A stretch of DNA of 64,000 nucleotides from UBA7672 sp963738625. Its GTDB lineage: Bacteria > Pseudomonadota > Alphaproteobacteria > Caulobacterales > Hyphomonadaceae. Under the pieces are notes generated by a model. The model made no database searches. It worked only from the letters and a program-made list of their open reading frames with translations, and was not told where the DNA came from. The stretch covers positions 124,001 to 188,000 of the forward strand of contig CAVTXH010000019.1 of the NCBI GenBank assembly GCA_963738625.1, in the 5' to 3' direction. This document shows, piece after piece, positions 40,858-50,620 of this stretch (position 1 is the first letter of the stretch; the number at the start of each line of letters is the position of its first letter). Position numbers and translations under genes: made by a program.

Positions 40858-41490
40858 GTGAGTGACAGCGAACTGCCTCCGTCTTCTATAGAAGGCGAAG
40901 AGGCAGCGAAGCGGCGCGTCGGACCCAAGCGCAGCGAGGCATCGACCAATGCCGTGCTGGTCGCGGCTTACACCGAACTTTCCGAGCATGGCTGGCGCGG
41001 ATTTTCGGTCGATCGGGTGGCGAAGAACGCCAAGGCGTCGAAGCAGACCATCTATCGCTGGTGGAAATCGGCGGCATGTCTTGCGGTCGATGCAGCGCTA
41101 TCGACGCTGTCGCAAAAGTCGGTCACGCCGGCAAGCAATGACGTGCGCGACCGAATCTCGGCGCTGATCGAGCCGCTGCTGGTGGCGGTGCGTACGGGCG
41201 ATGGCGCGCATGCATGGCGCGGCGCCTTGCTCGCGGCGGCGGACGACCAGGATGCGGGGGAGGTTTTCCGTGCGTGGTTCTCTGAAAGCGTGAAGATTCC
41301 GCTGCGGCACATCCTGGCGGAGCAGGCGCTGAAGGGATCTATCCGCCGCGACTGGGATATCGATCTTGCGACCGAGCTGATGTTCGGACCGGTGTGGCAC
41401 CGGCTGATAGCCATGCGCGGCCCTGTGCCGGAAGTCTATTCGCGGCGGCTGGTCGAGAGCGTGCTGCGGGCCCTGTCGCCGACGCCTTGA
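40858..41490 (+). CDS. TetR/AcrR-family transcriptional regulator
   Basis: 210 residues. An N-terminal HTH (GWRGFSVDRVAKNAKASKQT, IYRWWKSAA) is followed by an all-helical ligand domain. GTG start with AGGAGG 6 bases upstream. The target is unknown; it is divergent from the carbonic anhydrase gene, separated by 162 bases. Confidence 0.93.
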   Translation: MSDSELPPSSIEGEEAAKRRVGPKRSEASTNAVLVAAYTELSEHGWRGFSVDRVAKNAKASKQTIYRWWKSAACLAVDAALSTLSQKSVTPASNDVRDRISALIEPLLVAVRTGDGAHAWRGALLAAADDQDAGEVFRAWFSESVKIPLRHILAEQALKGSIRRDWDIDLATELMFGPVWHRLIAMRGPVPEVYSRRLVESVLRALSPTP

Positions 41491-41652
41491 AGCCGGTTGA
41501 CTTCCCCTAACGTCACCACGGTCTTTGAGCGCTCGTGGGTTTACAGTGTTTTCTGTCCCAACGTGTTTTGTGTGTGGGCAGCAAGGCTCCGCAGGCGTAT
41601 TCTTCCACGATCTGCCGGCATCGGACCGGCGTTCGGTTGGAAGGATCGAGCC

Positions 41653-42573
41653 ATGGGATTCGGCCGCAGGCTGCTTCTTGCAGCGACAGTGATGACCCTC
41701 GTTGCGGCGCCCGCGCTCGCGGCAAATGGCGGCGGCGGCGGGGGCAGCGTCGAGACGCCGAGCGCCTCTGGCCGCGGCATGGATCCGGCAAAGCGCTATG
41801 CCGAGGGCATGGAGCTGCTGAAGGCCAGCAACTACAAGAAAGCCGAGAAGGCTTTCGATGACGTGCTCAACGTCGCCGCGCGCGACCCCAACACCAACTA
41901 CATGATGGCGCTGACGCAAATCGGGCAGCAGGATTTCAAGAACGCGCGGAAGTACCTGCGCAACGCCGTGAAGTACAAGGCCGATTTCCCATTGGCGCGC
42001 GGCTATCTCGGCGCGATCGAGGCGAAGCTGGGCGATGCCGAGAAAGCCAACGAGCAGAAGACTGCGCTCGCCGAGATGAAGACCAAGTGCGCGGATGCGT
42101 GCCCGGACGCCGCGGCGATCAGCCAGGCCATCGCGCAGATCGAGGCGTCGCTGGCGACGCCGGATACGCCGATTGTCGTTGCGGGTGAGACGAGCCGCCT
42201 GGCTTCCCGGTCGGACGGCGGCGCGGCCTATCTCGCCGCCTCGGCGCTGATCAATGAGGGCCGCTACCAGGACGCGCTCTATTCGCTCAGCGCGGCGGGC
42301 ATGGCGCTCGGGCCGCACCCCGACGTTCTGACCTATCAGGGCTTCGTCAACCGCAAGCTCGGCAATTACGACGTCGCGATCAGCTATTATTCGGCGGCGC
42401 TGAAGCTCGACCCCGTACATCGCGGCGCGAACGAATATCTCGGCGAGTACTATGTCGAGACCGGCCAGCTTTCGAAGGCGAAGGCCCAGCTGGTGAAGCT
42501 TGAGAAGATCTGCACGTTCGGATGCGAGCAGGCCGAGGAGCTGCGCCGGTGGATCGCCGGCGCGAAATCATAA
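41653..42573 (+). CDS. Exported TPR protein
   Basis: 306 residues. The signal peptide (LLLAATVMTLVAAPALAA) is followed by a Gly-rich linker and several TPRs (RYAEGMELLKASNYKKAEKA, YMMALTQIGQQDFKNARKYL, QGFVNRKLGNYDVAISYYSA). It is a periplasmic scaffold of unknown partner. AAGGA lies 7 bases before ATG 41653. The next gene (haem-binding lipoprotein) overlaps its end, which suggests the two products work together. Confidence 0.87.
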   Translation: MGFGRRLLLAATVMTLVAAPALAANGGGGGGSVETPSASGRGMDPAKRYAEGMELLKASNYKKAEKAFDDVLNVAARDPNTNYMMALTQIGQQDFKNARKYLRNAVKYKADFPLARGYLGAIEAKLGDAEKANEQKTALAEMKTKCADACPDAAAISQAIAQIEASLATPDTPIVVAGETSRLASRSDGGAAYLAASALINEGRYQDALYSLSAAGMALGPHPDVLTYQGFVNRKLGNYDVAISYYSAALKLDPVHRGANEYLGEYYVETGQLSKAKAQLVKLEKICTFGCEQAEELRRWIAGAKS

Positions 42574-43556
42574 GGCCTCTCTTCCCAGCCTTTGCGGGAA
42601 TGATCGTGGCGGCTGTGCTTGGCGCAGCCGCCTGTTCGTCTGCGCCCGAGGCCGACAGGATTGCCGAGCAGCAGTCCGGCATCCGCGCCCTGCGCTGGGT
42701 CGCGAAGGACGCCGATACGGTGAGATTCCTGACTGCGCAGCCCGTCGCCTGCGAGCGCGCGGCTGAGCCGGGCCGGGAAGCAGAGCGGCGCAAGCGCGGG
42801 AAGCTCGCGTTCGAAAGCCCGGCCCTGCTCGGAGGGGCGGCGGCGCGGATGGGGCTGTCGTGCTCGTCCTGCCATCTCAACGGGCGCGGCAATACGGACT
42901 TCCTCGTTCAGGGCGTGTCGGGCGAGCCCGGCACCGCCGACGTGACGTCGAGCATTTTTTCCAAGGTGAGGGGAGACGGGGTGTTCAATCCCGTTCCAAT
43001 CCCTGACCTTGCGAGGAAAGACGGCAAGCAGATCAGGGACCGGAAAAGCCCGGCGTTCCGCGACAAGGTCCACGGCCTGATCGTCGAGGAGTTCGACGGG
43101 CAGGAGCCGCCGCCGCAAGTCTTCGACGACGTGCTGGCCTATCTCGATGGGCTCGACATTGCGGGCTGCGAGGATGCCAACGCCATGGAGGATCGTGGTC
43201 AGCGTGATGACATGTCCGCCGCGATCACGGCGGCGGCTTATGCCGAGAGCGCCGATACGGCGCCGGCCGTCGCGCTGTTCTATCTGCGCGTCGCGCGAGA
43301 GCGGATCGAGCGGTTGCATGAGCGTTATGCTGGAGAGGGCCGCGACCTGACGCAGGTGCGATTCGATCTTGTGGAGATGAGCCGCAAGCTCGGCGTGATC
43401 GCCGAAGACATGCGCGCGGGAAGGCCGCCTGCGCCGACGATTTATGGCGACTGGATGGAGCTGGCGGGGCAGCTGGACAGGCTTGAGCGAAAATCGCTCT
43501 ACGATCCCGCCGTGTTGAAGGCCGCGCTGGCCAAAGGACCGCTTGTGCCGCCATGA
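42549..43556 (+). CDS. Cytochrome c-like lipoprotein
   Basis: About 335 residues. A basic n-region and hydrophobic core end in a lipobox (LGAAAC). One haem motif CSSCHLNGRG lies near residue 100, and a helical C-terminal half of unknown fold follows (IERLHERYAGEGRDLTQVRF). GTG 42549 is preferred because GAGGAG lies 8 bases upstream and it gives a full signal peptide; ATG 42600 is the alternative. It overlaps the TPR gene by 25 bases. Electron transfer or peroxidase-related function is possible; none is shown by sequence. Confidence 0.75.
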   Translation: MDRRREIIRPLFPAFAGMIVAAVLGAAACSSAPEADRIAEQQSGIRALRWVAKDADTVRFLTAQPVACERAAEPGREAERRKRGKLAFESPALLGGAAARMGLSCSSCHLNGRGNTDFLVQGVSGEPGTADVTSSIFSKVRGDGVFNPVPIPDLARKDGKQIRDRKSPAFRDKVHGLIVEEFDGQEPPPQVFDDVLAYLDGLDIAGCEDANAMEDRGQRDDMSAAITAAAYAESADTAPAVALFYLRVARERIERLHERYAGEGRDLTQVRFDLVEMSRKLGVIAEDMRAGRPPAPTIYGDWMELAGQLDRLERKSLYDPAVLKAALAKGPLVPP

Positions 43557-43628
43557 AAAGGCGTTCGATGGGGGCTCGACTTGCCCGTTGAAACCTCCTA
43601 TATGCCCCCTCGAACCAGTTCTCACATC

Positions 43629-43685
43629 GAAGCGGCGGCCCCGGGAACTGGGCCGCCGCTTCGCATTTCCGGCCTTGTTTTTCGG
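43629..43685 (+). terminator. Strong hairpin in the rimP leader
   Basis: A perfect 13-bp stem (GAAGCGGCGGCCC 43629-43641, GGGCCGCCGCTTC 43650-43662) is followed 15 bases later by TTGTTTTT. It lies 50 bases upstream of rimP and could terminate the previous transcript or attenuate the rimP-infB operon. Confidence 0.6.
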
Positions 43686-43711
43686 CCCTTAACCAAGGAT
43701 CAGCCCTCCGC

Positions 43712-44362
43712 ATGCGGGCGCAGAGCGAACTCGAGATACGCATCCTCGACATGATCGAGCCCGAGGCGAAAGCCATGGGGCTCGACGTGGTGCGGCTGCG
43801 CGTCATGGGTTCGCACACGCCCGTGCTGCAGATCATGGCCGAGAAGCCCGACGGTACGATGGATGTAGAAGACTGCGCGAAATTCTCGCGCCGCATTTCG
43901 CCGATCCTCGAGACCGAGGACCCGATCGCCGGCGAATATTCTCTGGAAGTGTCTTCGCCCGGCATCGACCGGCCGCTGACGCGCCGGGGCGATTTCGCGA
44001 AGTGGGCCACCCATGAGGTCAAGGTCGAGCTGGGCTCGCCAAACGCCGAAGGCCGCAAGCGGTTTCACGGCTGGATCATCGGCGAGACCGACGGCGTCGT
44101 CGAGCTGACGCTGAAGGACGGCGGTTCGGCGAAAGTCGCGGTCGACGATCTGGTGAAGGCGCATTTGGTGCTGACCGACAAGCTGATCCAGGACGCGCGG
44201 TCGAGAGGGCAGGCGCCCGCGGCCGAAGTGAAAGACGACGAGGAATTTTCTGAGCTTGGCGGCGATTTCGACGATGTCGAAGTCGAGGAAGACGACATTG
44301 GCGAAGATGAAGGTGCGTTGGACGAGGACGCAGAAACGTCCGCGTCGGACAACAGGGAGTAA
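43712..44362 (+). CDS. rimP: Ribosome maturation factor RimP
   Basis: 216 residues. The two RimP domains (LDMIEPEAKAMGLDVVRLRV, EYSLEVSSPGIDRPLTRRGD) are followed by an unusually long acidic tail of about 45 residues (Glu/Asp-rich). RimP assists 30S assembly. First gene of the rimP-nusA-ylxR-infB operon; the nusA ATG is 3 bases after its stop. Confidence 0.96.
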   Translation: MRAQSELEIRILDMIEPEAKAMGLDVVRLRVMGSHTPVLQIMAEKPDGTMDVEDCAKFSRRISPILETEDPIAGEYSLEVSSPGIDRPLTRRGDFAKWATHEVKVELGSPNAEGRKRFHGWIIGETDGVVELTLKDGGSAKVAVDDLVKAHLVLTDKLIQDARSRGQAPAAEVKDDEEFSELGGDFDDVEVEEDDIGEDEGALDEDAETSASDNRE

Positions 44363-44365
44363 AGA

Positions 44366-46087
44366 ATGGCTACCGTAGGCGTTTCCGCAAACCGGATGGA
44401 AATCCTTCAGATCGCGAACGCGGTCGCACAGGAGAAATCCATCGACAAGCGCATCGTGCTCGAAGCGATGGAAGAGGCGATCCAGAAAGCCGCGCGCTCG
44501 CGCTACGGCCTGGAGCACGACATCCGCGCGGAAATCAACCCGGACTCTGGCGAAACGCAGCTCTGGCGCGTGCAGACGGTCGTCGAGACGGTCGAAAACC
44601 CGGTGACCCAGCTGTCGCTGGCCGACGCCAAGAAGATCAACAAGGAAGCTGAGATCGGCAACGAGCTGCGCGACGAACTGCCGCCGTTCGAATTCGGCCG
44701 CGTCGCCGCACAGACGGCCAAGCAGGTCATCACCGGCAAGGTCCGTGAAGCCGAGCGCGCCCGTCAGTACAACGACTTCAAGGACCGCGTCGGCGAGATC
44801 ATCAACGGCACGGTGAAGCGCGTCGAATACGGCCACGTGATCGTCGACCTCGGCAAGGCCGAAGGCGTCATCCGCCGCAATGACGGCATTCCGCGTGAGA
44901 ATTTCAACACCGGCGACCGCGTGCGCTCGTACCTCTACAAGGTCTCGGCCGAAGCCAAGGGTCCGCAGATCTTCCTGTCGCGTTCGCACCCGAGCTTCAT
45001 GATCGCGCTCTTTGCCCAGGAAGTCCCCGAGGTTTACGAGGGCGTCATCGAAATCAAGGCCTGCGCCCGCGATCCGGGCTCGCGCGCCAAGATCGGCGTG
45101 TTCAGCCACGACAACTCTATCGATCCGGTCGGCGCGTGCGTCGGCATGCGCGGCGCGCGGGTGCAGGCGGTCGTGTCGGAGCTCGGCGGCGAGAAGATCG
45201 ACATCATTCCGTGGTCGGGCGACGACGCGACATTCATCGTCAACGCGCTGCAGCCGGCGGAAGTGTCGAAAGTGGTCATCGACGAGGAAGAGGGCCGCGT
45301 CGAAGTCGTGGTGGAAGAAAGCCAGTTCCCGCTGGCGATCGGCCGCCGCGGCCAGAACGTGCGTCTCGCCTCGCAGCTCACCGGCTGGCAGATCGATCTG
45401 ATGACGGAAGCTGCGGATAGCGAGCGCCGCCAGCGCGACTTCAAGGAACGCACCGACCTGTTCCAGAAAGCGCTCGACGCCGACGAAACGCTGGCCCAGC
45501 TGCTGGCGTCCGAAGGCTTCGAGACAGTGGAAGAGATCGCCTATGTCGAGCTCGAAACCCTCGCCGCGATCGAGGGCTTCGACGACGACATCGCCGCCGA
45601 GATGCAGGCGCGAGCGAAGGAGTATCTCGAGAAGCTCACGGCCGAGCTCGATGCCCGCCGCAAGGAGCTGGGCGTCGTCGACGAGGTCGCGTTCATGGAG
45701 AACGTCACCCCGCAGATGGCGGTCAAGTTCGGCGAGAACGGCGTCAAGACGATCGACGATCTCGCGGGCCTCGTGCCCGACGACCTGGTCGGCTGGAAAG
45801 AGCCGGGCCCGGACGGCAAGCCGAAATTCCAGCCCGGACTTTTGGAGAAGGCCGAGATGTCCCGCGAGGACGCCGAACTCTTCATCCTGAAGGCGCGCGT
45901 GGTCGCCGGCTGGGTCGAGCCCAAGGCGCTCGAAGATGCGCTCGCGGCCCGCGCCGCGGCGCTGGACGCCGAAGAAGCCGAGCTCGATGCGAGCGGCGGA
46001 GAGACATCGGCGGATACGGCCCGCAGCCGTGGCGACGAACTGTTCAACCTGAAAGGCGCGCATGCCGCCAACAGCGAACAGTCCTGA
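44366..46087 (+). CDS. nusA: Transcription termination/antitermination factor NusA
   Basis: 573 residues. N-terminal RNAP-binding domain, then an S1 domain (INGTVKRVEYGHVIVDLGKA), two KH domains (DPVGACVGMRGARVQAVVSE, LAIGRRGQNVRLASQLTGWQ) and two C-terminal helix-hairpin-helix acidic repeats (SEGFETVEEIAYVE, ENGVKTIDDLAGLVPDDL). It binds RNA polymerase and controls pausing. Its 3' end overlaps the next gene by 26 bases. Confidence 0.97.
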   Translation: MATVGVSANRMEILQIANAVAQEKSIDKRIVLEAMEEAIQKAARSRYGLEHDIRAEINPDSGETQLWRVQTVVETVENPVTQLSLADAKKINKEAEIGNELRDELPPFEFGRVAAQTAKQVITGKVREAERARQYNDFKDRVGEIINGTVKRVEYGHVIVDLGKAEGVIRRNDGIPRENFNTGDRVRSYLYKVSAEAKGPQIFLSRSHPSFMIALFAQEVPEVYEGVIEIKACARDPGSRAKIGVFSHDNSIDPVGACVGMRGARVQAVVSELGGEKIDIIPWSGDDATFIVNALQPAEVSKVVIDEEEGRVEVVVEESQFPLAIGRRGQNVRLASQLTGWQIDLMTEAADSERRQRDFKERTDLFQKALDADETLAQLLASEGFETVEEIAYVELETLAAIEGFDDDIAAEMQARAKEYLEKLTAELDARRKELGVVDEVAFMENVTPQMAVKFGENGVKTIDDLAGLVPDDLVGWKEPGPDGKPKFQPGLLEKAEMSREDAELFILKARVVAGWVEPKALEDALAARAAALDAEEAELDASGGETSADTARSRGDELFNLKGAHAANSEQS

Positions 46088-46964
46088 TGCCGAGCTGACG
46101 GGCATACCACAAGGGCCCGATGCGGTCCCCGAGACCGACGCAGGGCCTCCCCGCGCCGGCAAAGGGCCAATGCATAAGAATGGGCGCGATCCCGAGCGAC
46201 GCTGCATCGCGACGATGCAGAGCCGCCCGCAATCGCAGATGATTCGTTTCGTCCTGTCCCCGGACGGAGATGTGACGCCCGACCTCGCCGCCCGCTTGCC
46301 GGGCAGGGGGGCGTGGGTAGCGTCGGACCGCTTGTCGGTCGAGGCGGCGGTGAAGAAGGGCGCCTTCGCGCGGGCCTTCAAGGGCAAGGCGAAGGCCTCG
46401 GTCGAACTTGCCGCCCAGGTCGAACAATTGATGGCTAGGCGCTGTCTCGATCAGCTCGGACTCGCAAAACGCGCCGGCGATCTCATATTGGGGTTCGAGA
46501 AGGTGCGTGATGCGATCAGGTCGGCCCGGCCGGGCTGCGTGATCGAGGCCTCCGACGGGGCGCACGACGGGCGGGGGAATGTGCTTGCCCTGTTGCGCGC
46601 CGTACACGGTCCGGACCGCGATTCAGAGCCCCCGCCGGGGCCGGATCCCGGTCAAGATGAACGGCCTGACAACCAAGCAATTCCGCCTGTGATCGGCTGT
46701 TTTTCGGCGGATGAATTGGGCATGGCCTTGGGGCGCGAGCGTGTGATACATGCATGCCTCAAACAAGGCCGTTTCGCGCAAGGCTGGATGGGGGAGCTGG
46801 TACGGCTTTCCGGTTTCCGGCGCGTTTGGTTGTCCTTCGATGATCGCCCCAGAGCGGGCGCTTCGCCGAACGATGACGCGGTGCAAGAAATTGACGACAC
46901 CCAGGCCCGTGCTCCCGGGGGCGATCCTCCGGCGCCGCGTGCTGCAAAAGAAGTGAATGAATGA
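46062..46964 (+). CDS. YlxR (DUF448) - L7Ae-type RNA-binding protein
   Basis: 300 residues. A YlxR/DUF448 domain (PERRCIATMQSRPQSQMIRF, GRGAWVASDRLSVEAAVKKG) is followed by a ribosomal L7Ae/L30e-like domain (DQLGLAKRAGDLILGFEKV). The fusion is usual between nusA and infB in alphaproteobacteria. It overlaps nusA and infB at either end, so translation is coupled. It probably binds RNA in translation or rRNA processing. Confidence 0.9.
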   Translation: MPPTANSPDAELTGIPQGPDAVPETDAGPPRAGKGPMHKNGRDPERRCIATMQSRPQSQMIRFVLSPDGDVTPDLAARLPGRGAWVASDRLSVEAAVKKGAFARAFKGKAKASVELAAQVEQLMARRCLDQLGLAKRAGDLILGFEKVRDAIRSARPGCVIEASDGAHDGRGNVLALLRAVHGPDRDSEPPPGPDPGQDERPDNQAIPPVIGCFSADELGMALGRERVIHACLKQGRFAQGWMGELVRLSGFRRVWLSFDDRPRAGASPNDDAVQEIDDTQARAPGGDPPAPRAAKEVNE

Positions 46965-49693
46965 GCGATACGAAAGACACGGATAACACTGGACGCCGGC
47001 CGCTGACTCTCAAGCGGTCGGACACAGGCACCGTGAAGCAGAGCTTCTCGCACGGCCGCTCCAAGCAGGTCGTGGTCGAGACCAAGAAGAAGCGCGTCGT
47101 GGTGACCCCCGGCGCGCAGCCGAAGGTCGTGCGCCCCGAGCCGGAGAAGACCATCTCGCCGACGCCGCTCGCAGTCGCCGAAGAGAACGCACAGAAGCGT
47201 GGCCTCTCGGAAGCCGAGCTGAAGGCGCGCCAGGCCGCGCTGCAGCAGCGCCGCGTCGAGGAAGAGCGCCGCAAGGCTGAACAGGAAGCCATCGAGGAAG
47301 CCAACAAGCGCCGTCAGGAAGAAGCCAAGCGCATTGCTGAAGATGAGAAGCGTCGCGCTGAAGCCAGCGCCGCGCGTGGCGATGCGCCTGGCGCAGTTGT
47401 CGCTGATGATGAGGAAGACGGCGGCGGCCGTGGCGATCGGACCGCTTTCCGTCGCGATGGCGGCGCCGGCAGAGGCCCCGCTCCCAGACCCGGCGCAGGC
47501 GCCGGTCCCCGCGGCCCCGGCGGTCCTGCCCGTGCTCGAACTGACGGTCCTCGTCCCGGTGGTCCCGGCGGCGACCGTCCACGTCCTGCAGGCGCTCGCC
47601 CTGGCGGGCCTGGCGCGGCGCTTGGCCGTCCCGGCGGCCCCCGTCCGCTCGCTCCGCTGGATCCGGATGACCTGACGCCGCTGAGCGAACTTGGCGGCCG
47701 CGTCAAACGCGCCAAGACGGCCGCCGGCGATGAACCGACAGGCGAAAAGGCGCATCGTCCCGCGAAGGACGAGCCCAAGCGCAGACAGGGCAGGCTGACG
47801 ATTTCAGCGGCTCTGGGCGACGACGAGGAAAAGCAACGCTCCTACGCCGCCGTTAAACGCGCGCGTGAGCGCGAACGCGAACGCAGGCTGAAGATGGCCG
47901 GCGGCGCTTCCGAGAAAGTCATGCGCGAAGTCATCCTGCCTGAATCCATCACCGTCGCCGATCTCGCCAACCGCATGAGCGAGCGGCAGGCCGACGTCGT
48001 GAAATTCCTGATGCAGCAGGGCGAGCTTGTGCGCTCGACCGACGTGCTCGACGCCGATACGGCGCAGCTGATCGTCGAGGAATTCGGCCACACCGTGAAG
48101 CGCGTGGCGGAATCCGACGTCGAGATCGGCCTTGAGGGCGATAGCGATATCGACGTGAACCTGCAGCCGCGGCCGCCGGTCGTGACCGTCATGGGCCACG
48201 TCGACCACGGCAAGACCTCGCTGCTCGATGCGCTGCGCCAGACCGACGTCGTGTCGGGCGAGGCGGGCGGCATCACCCAGCACATCGGCGCCTATCAGGT
48301 GCAGCTGAAATCGGGCGAGAAGATCACCTTCCTCGACACGCCCGGCCACGCGGCCTTCTCCTCGATGCGCGCCCGCGGCGCCAACGCCACCGACATCGTG
48401 ATCCTCGTGGTCGCGGCGGACGACGGCGTGATGCCGCAGACGATCGAGGCGATCCAGCACGCCAAGGCGGCCGGCGCGCCGATCATCGTGGCGGTCAACA
48501 AGATCGACAAGCACGACGCCGATCCCGACAAGGTGCTGACGCAGCTCCTGCAGTACGATGTGCAGGTCGAATCGATGGGCGGCGAGACGCCGGCCGTCAA
48601 AGTGTCGGCGACCAAGAAGATGGGCCTCGACGACCTGACGGCGACCATCTCGGCGCTCGCCGAAGTGCTCGAGCTGAAAGCCAACCCGGATCGCGACGCC
48701 GACGGCGTGGTGATCGAGTCCAAGCTCGACAAGGGCCGCGGCTCGGTTGCGACCGTGCTGGTCAATCGCGGCACGCTGAAACGCGGCGACATCATCGTCG
48801 CCGGCGCGCACTGGGGCAGGGTGAAGGCGCTCAACAACGAGCGCGGCCAGTCCATCGAAACAGCAGGCCCCGCGACGCCGATCGAGATCCTCGGCCTCGA
48901 TGGCTCGCCCGATCCGGGCGATGCATTCGTAGTCGTCGATTCGGAACAGCGCGCGCGGGAAGTCATCGACTACCGGGTCCGCACTAAGCGGAACAAGACT
49001 GGCACCGGCATGCGCACCTCGCTCGACCAGATGCTGGCGCGCCTCAAGGAAGGCGGGCCGGCGACGTCAGGCGGCCTCAAGGAAGCGACCTTCATCCTCA
49101 AGGGCGACGTGCAGGGTTCGGTGGAAGCCATCACCCAGGCGCTCGAGAAACTGTCGACCGAGGAAGTTCGCGCACGCGTCGTGCTCGGCGCGGTGGGCGG
49201 GATTTCGGAAAGCGACGTGCAGCTGGCGGTCACGGCCAACTCGCCGATCATCGCGTTCAACGTCCGCGCCAACAAGCAGGCGCGCGACCTCGCCGAACGC
49301 GAAGGCGTCGAGATCCGCTACTATTCAATCATCTATAACCTGATCGACGACGTGAAGAACACGCTGTCGGGCATGCTGGCGCCGGAACGTCGCGAGACCT
49401 TCCTGGGCTATGCGGAAATCCTGCAGGTGTTCTCGATCTCGAAAGCGGGCAAGGTCGCCGGCTGCCGCATCACGGAAGGCATCGTGAAGCGCGGCTGCGG
49501 CGTTCGCCTGCTGCGCGACAACGTGGTGATCCACGAAGGCACGCTGTCGACGCTCAAGCGCCACAAGGACGAAGTCGCCGAAGTGAAGCAGGGCATGGAA
49601 TGCGGCATGGCCTTCGCCAACTATCAGGACATCCGCGAAGGCGACCAGATCGAGTGCTTCCAGGTCGAACTGATCGAGCGGAAGCTGGCCTAA
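46961..49693 (+). CDS. infB: Translation initiation factor IF-2
   Basis: 910 residues. A long charged and then Gly/Pro/Arg-rich N-terminal region (to about residue 300) precedes the IF2 N domain (ESITVADLANRMSERQADVV). The GTPase domain follows (G1 GHVDHGKTSL, G3 DTPGHAAF, G4 NKID), then domains II-IV with a conserved C-terminal VFSISKAGKVAGCRI. It delivers initiator tRNA to the 30S subunit. ATG overlaps the upstream stop by 4 bases. The usual next gene, rbfA, is about 9 kb further on. Confidence 0.98.
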   Translation: MSDTKDTDNTGRRPLTLKRSDTGTVKQSFSHGRSKQVVVETKKKRVVVTPGAQPKVVRPEPEKTISPTPLAVAEENAQKRGLSEAELKARQAALQQRRVEEERRKAEQEAIEEANKRRQEEAKRIAEDEKRRAEASAARGDAPGAVVADDEEDGGGRGDRTAFRRDGGAGRGPAPRPGAGAGPRGPGGPARARTDGPRPGGPGGDRPRPAGARPGGPGAALGRPGGPRPLAPLDPDDLTPLSELGGRVKRAKTAAGDEPTGEKAHRPAKDEPKRRQGRLTISAALGDDEEKQRSYAAVKRARERERERRLKMAGGASEKVMREVILPESITVADLANRMSERQADVVKFLMQQGELVRSTDVLDADTAQLIVEEFGHTVKRVAESDVEIGLEGDSDIDVNLQPRPPVVTVMGHVDHGKTSLLDALRQTDVVSGEAGGITQHIGAYQVQLKSGEKITFLDTPGHAAFSSMRARGANATDIVILVVAADDGVMPQTIEAIQHAKAAGAPIIVAVNKIDKHDADPDKVLTQLLQYDVQVESMGGETPAVKVSATKKMGLDDLTATISALAEVLELKANPDRDADGVVIESKLDKGRGSVATVLVNRGTLKRGDIIVAGAHWGRVKALNNERGQSIETAGPATPIEILGLDGSPDPGDAFVVVDSEQRAREVIDYRVRTKRNKTGTGMRTSLDQMLARLKEGGPATSGGLKEATFILKGDVQGSVEAITQALEKLSTEEVRARVVLGAVGGISESDVQLAVTANSPIIAFNVRANKQARDLAEREGVEIRYYSIIYNLIDDVKNTLSGMLAPERRETFLGYAEILQVFSISKAGKVAGCRITEGIVKRGCGVRLLRDNVVIHEGTLSTLKRHKDEVAEVKQGMECGMAFANYQDIREGDQIECFQVELIERKLA

Positions 49694-49717
49694 GTCCTCT
49701 CGAACAAGACGATACAG

Positions 49718-49751
49718 ACCGCCGGTCCCCAGGGGCCGGCGGTTTTGTTTT
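49718..49751 (+). terminator. Terminator after infB
   Basis: Stem ACCGCCGGTCCCC / GGGGCCGGCGGT (one bulge or wobble) is followed by TTTTGTTTT, 25 bases after the infB stop. It closes the rimP-infB operon. A nearly identical hairpin follows the DUF6351 gene. Confidence 0.85.
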
Positions 49752-49820
49752 GGGTAACCGTGCGGATCGCCGGGTCTTCAGAGAGTTGAACCGCTGAGGG
49801 TTACCGGCGAGATTGGCGCG

Positions 49821-50369
49821 GTGGAGCTCAGATTCACCTGCGACTACCGAGGAGCAGAGGCGGCGGCCAGCCGGCGCATCCTCAACCGCGCGATCTACCG
49901 CCGCGCGGGACGAGTGCTGCCGCATTCGGCCATCCTGATTCCCGCGCTGCTCTATCTGGGCTTTGCTTTCTACACCAACTGGTCCGGCTGGCTGGGGCGG
50001 TATTCGCTGCCGGCGATCGTCGCGATCGGCATCGTCGTGCTGATCTACATCCGCTTCGCGGCCCCGGAGATCAACAGACGCGAATTCGCCCGCGCCTCGG
50101 GGGTGACGGAGCTGGAAGGGCGGAGGGTCAGCTACGAGTTCAACGAGGAAGGCTATCGCATCCGCTCGGAGCATTTCGAAGGCTTCCAGAAATGGGCGGG
50201 CGTCGACCGCATCATCGACGAGGGCGGCATGGTGCTCATCGTGCTGGGGGCCAGCGCGACTTTCCTGCCGAGGCGGTTGTTTTCATCGGCCGGGCAGAGG
50301 CGCGAATTCGTCAGCTGGGCTCTCTCGCGCCTGACGCCGCCGGCTCGGAAACGAAGCAGCATTCGGTGA
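49821..50369 (+). CDS. YcxB-like membrane protein
   Basis: 182 residues. Two central membrane helices (VLPHSAILIPALLYLGFAFY, LPAIVAIGIVVLIYIRF) are followed by a C-terminal YcxB-like domain (YEFNEEGYRIRSEHFEGFQK, WAGVDRIIDEGGMVLIVL). Function unknown. GTG start at 49821 without a strong ribosome site. Confidence 0.78.
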   Translation: MELRFTCDYRGAEAAASRRILNRAIYRRAGRVLPHSAILIPALLYLGFAFYTNWSGWLGRYSLPAIVAIGIVVLIYIRFAAPEINRREFARASGVTELEGRRVSYEFNEEGYRIRSEHFEGFQKWAGVDRIIDEGGMVLIVLGASATFLPRRLFSSAGQRREFVSWALSRLTPPARKRSSIR

Positions 50370-50479
50370 AATTTTACCGACCGGCTGAACCGGGTGTTCA
50401 CCACAGGTTGGCATAACGGGTGTCTACTGAGGCCTCGCCAGATTGCGGGGTCGTGGGGAATGCGCGCAGGAGGCGGACC

Positions 50480-50620
50480 ATGCATCAAGCCTCTATTCTC
50501 ATGACCGCCTTCGTCATGATCATGGCGGGCGCCTGGATCGCGATGTACGAGCTTTCCGACCAGGAAGCGCAGGCTGCTCCGGCCGCGGCTTCGGACACAG
50601 TCCCGGCCGCCGGCGAGTAG
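50480..50620 (+). CDS. Small single-pass membrane protein
   Basis: 46 residues, with one hydrophobic helix (ILMTAFVMIMAGAWIAMY) and an Ala/Pro-rich acidic tail. GGAGG lies 7 bases before ATG 50480, which supports it as a real small gene; the frame from 50420 lacks a site. Function unknown. Confidence 0.55.
   Translation: MHQASILMTAFVMIMAGAWIAMYELSDQEAQAAPAAASDTVPAAGE

Noticed and set aside
47334..47675. Extra frames inside the infB linker region
   Set aside because: Low-complexity Pro/Ala/Val shadows of the Gly/Arg/Pro-rich IF-2 linker.
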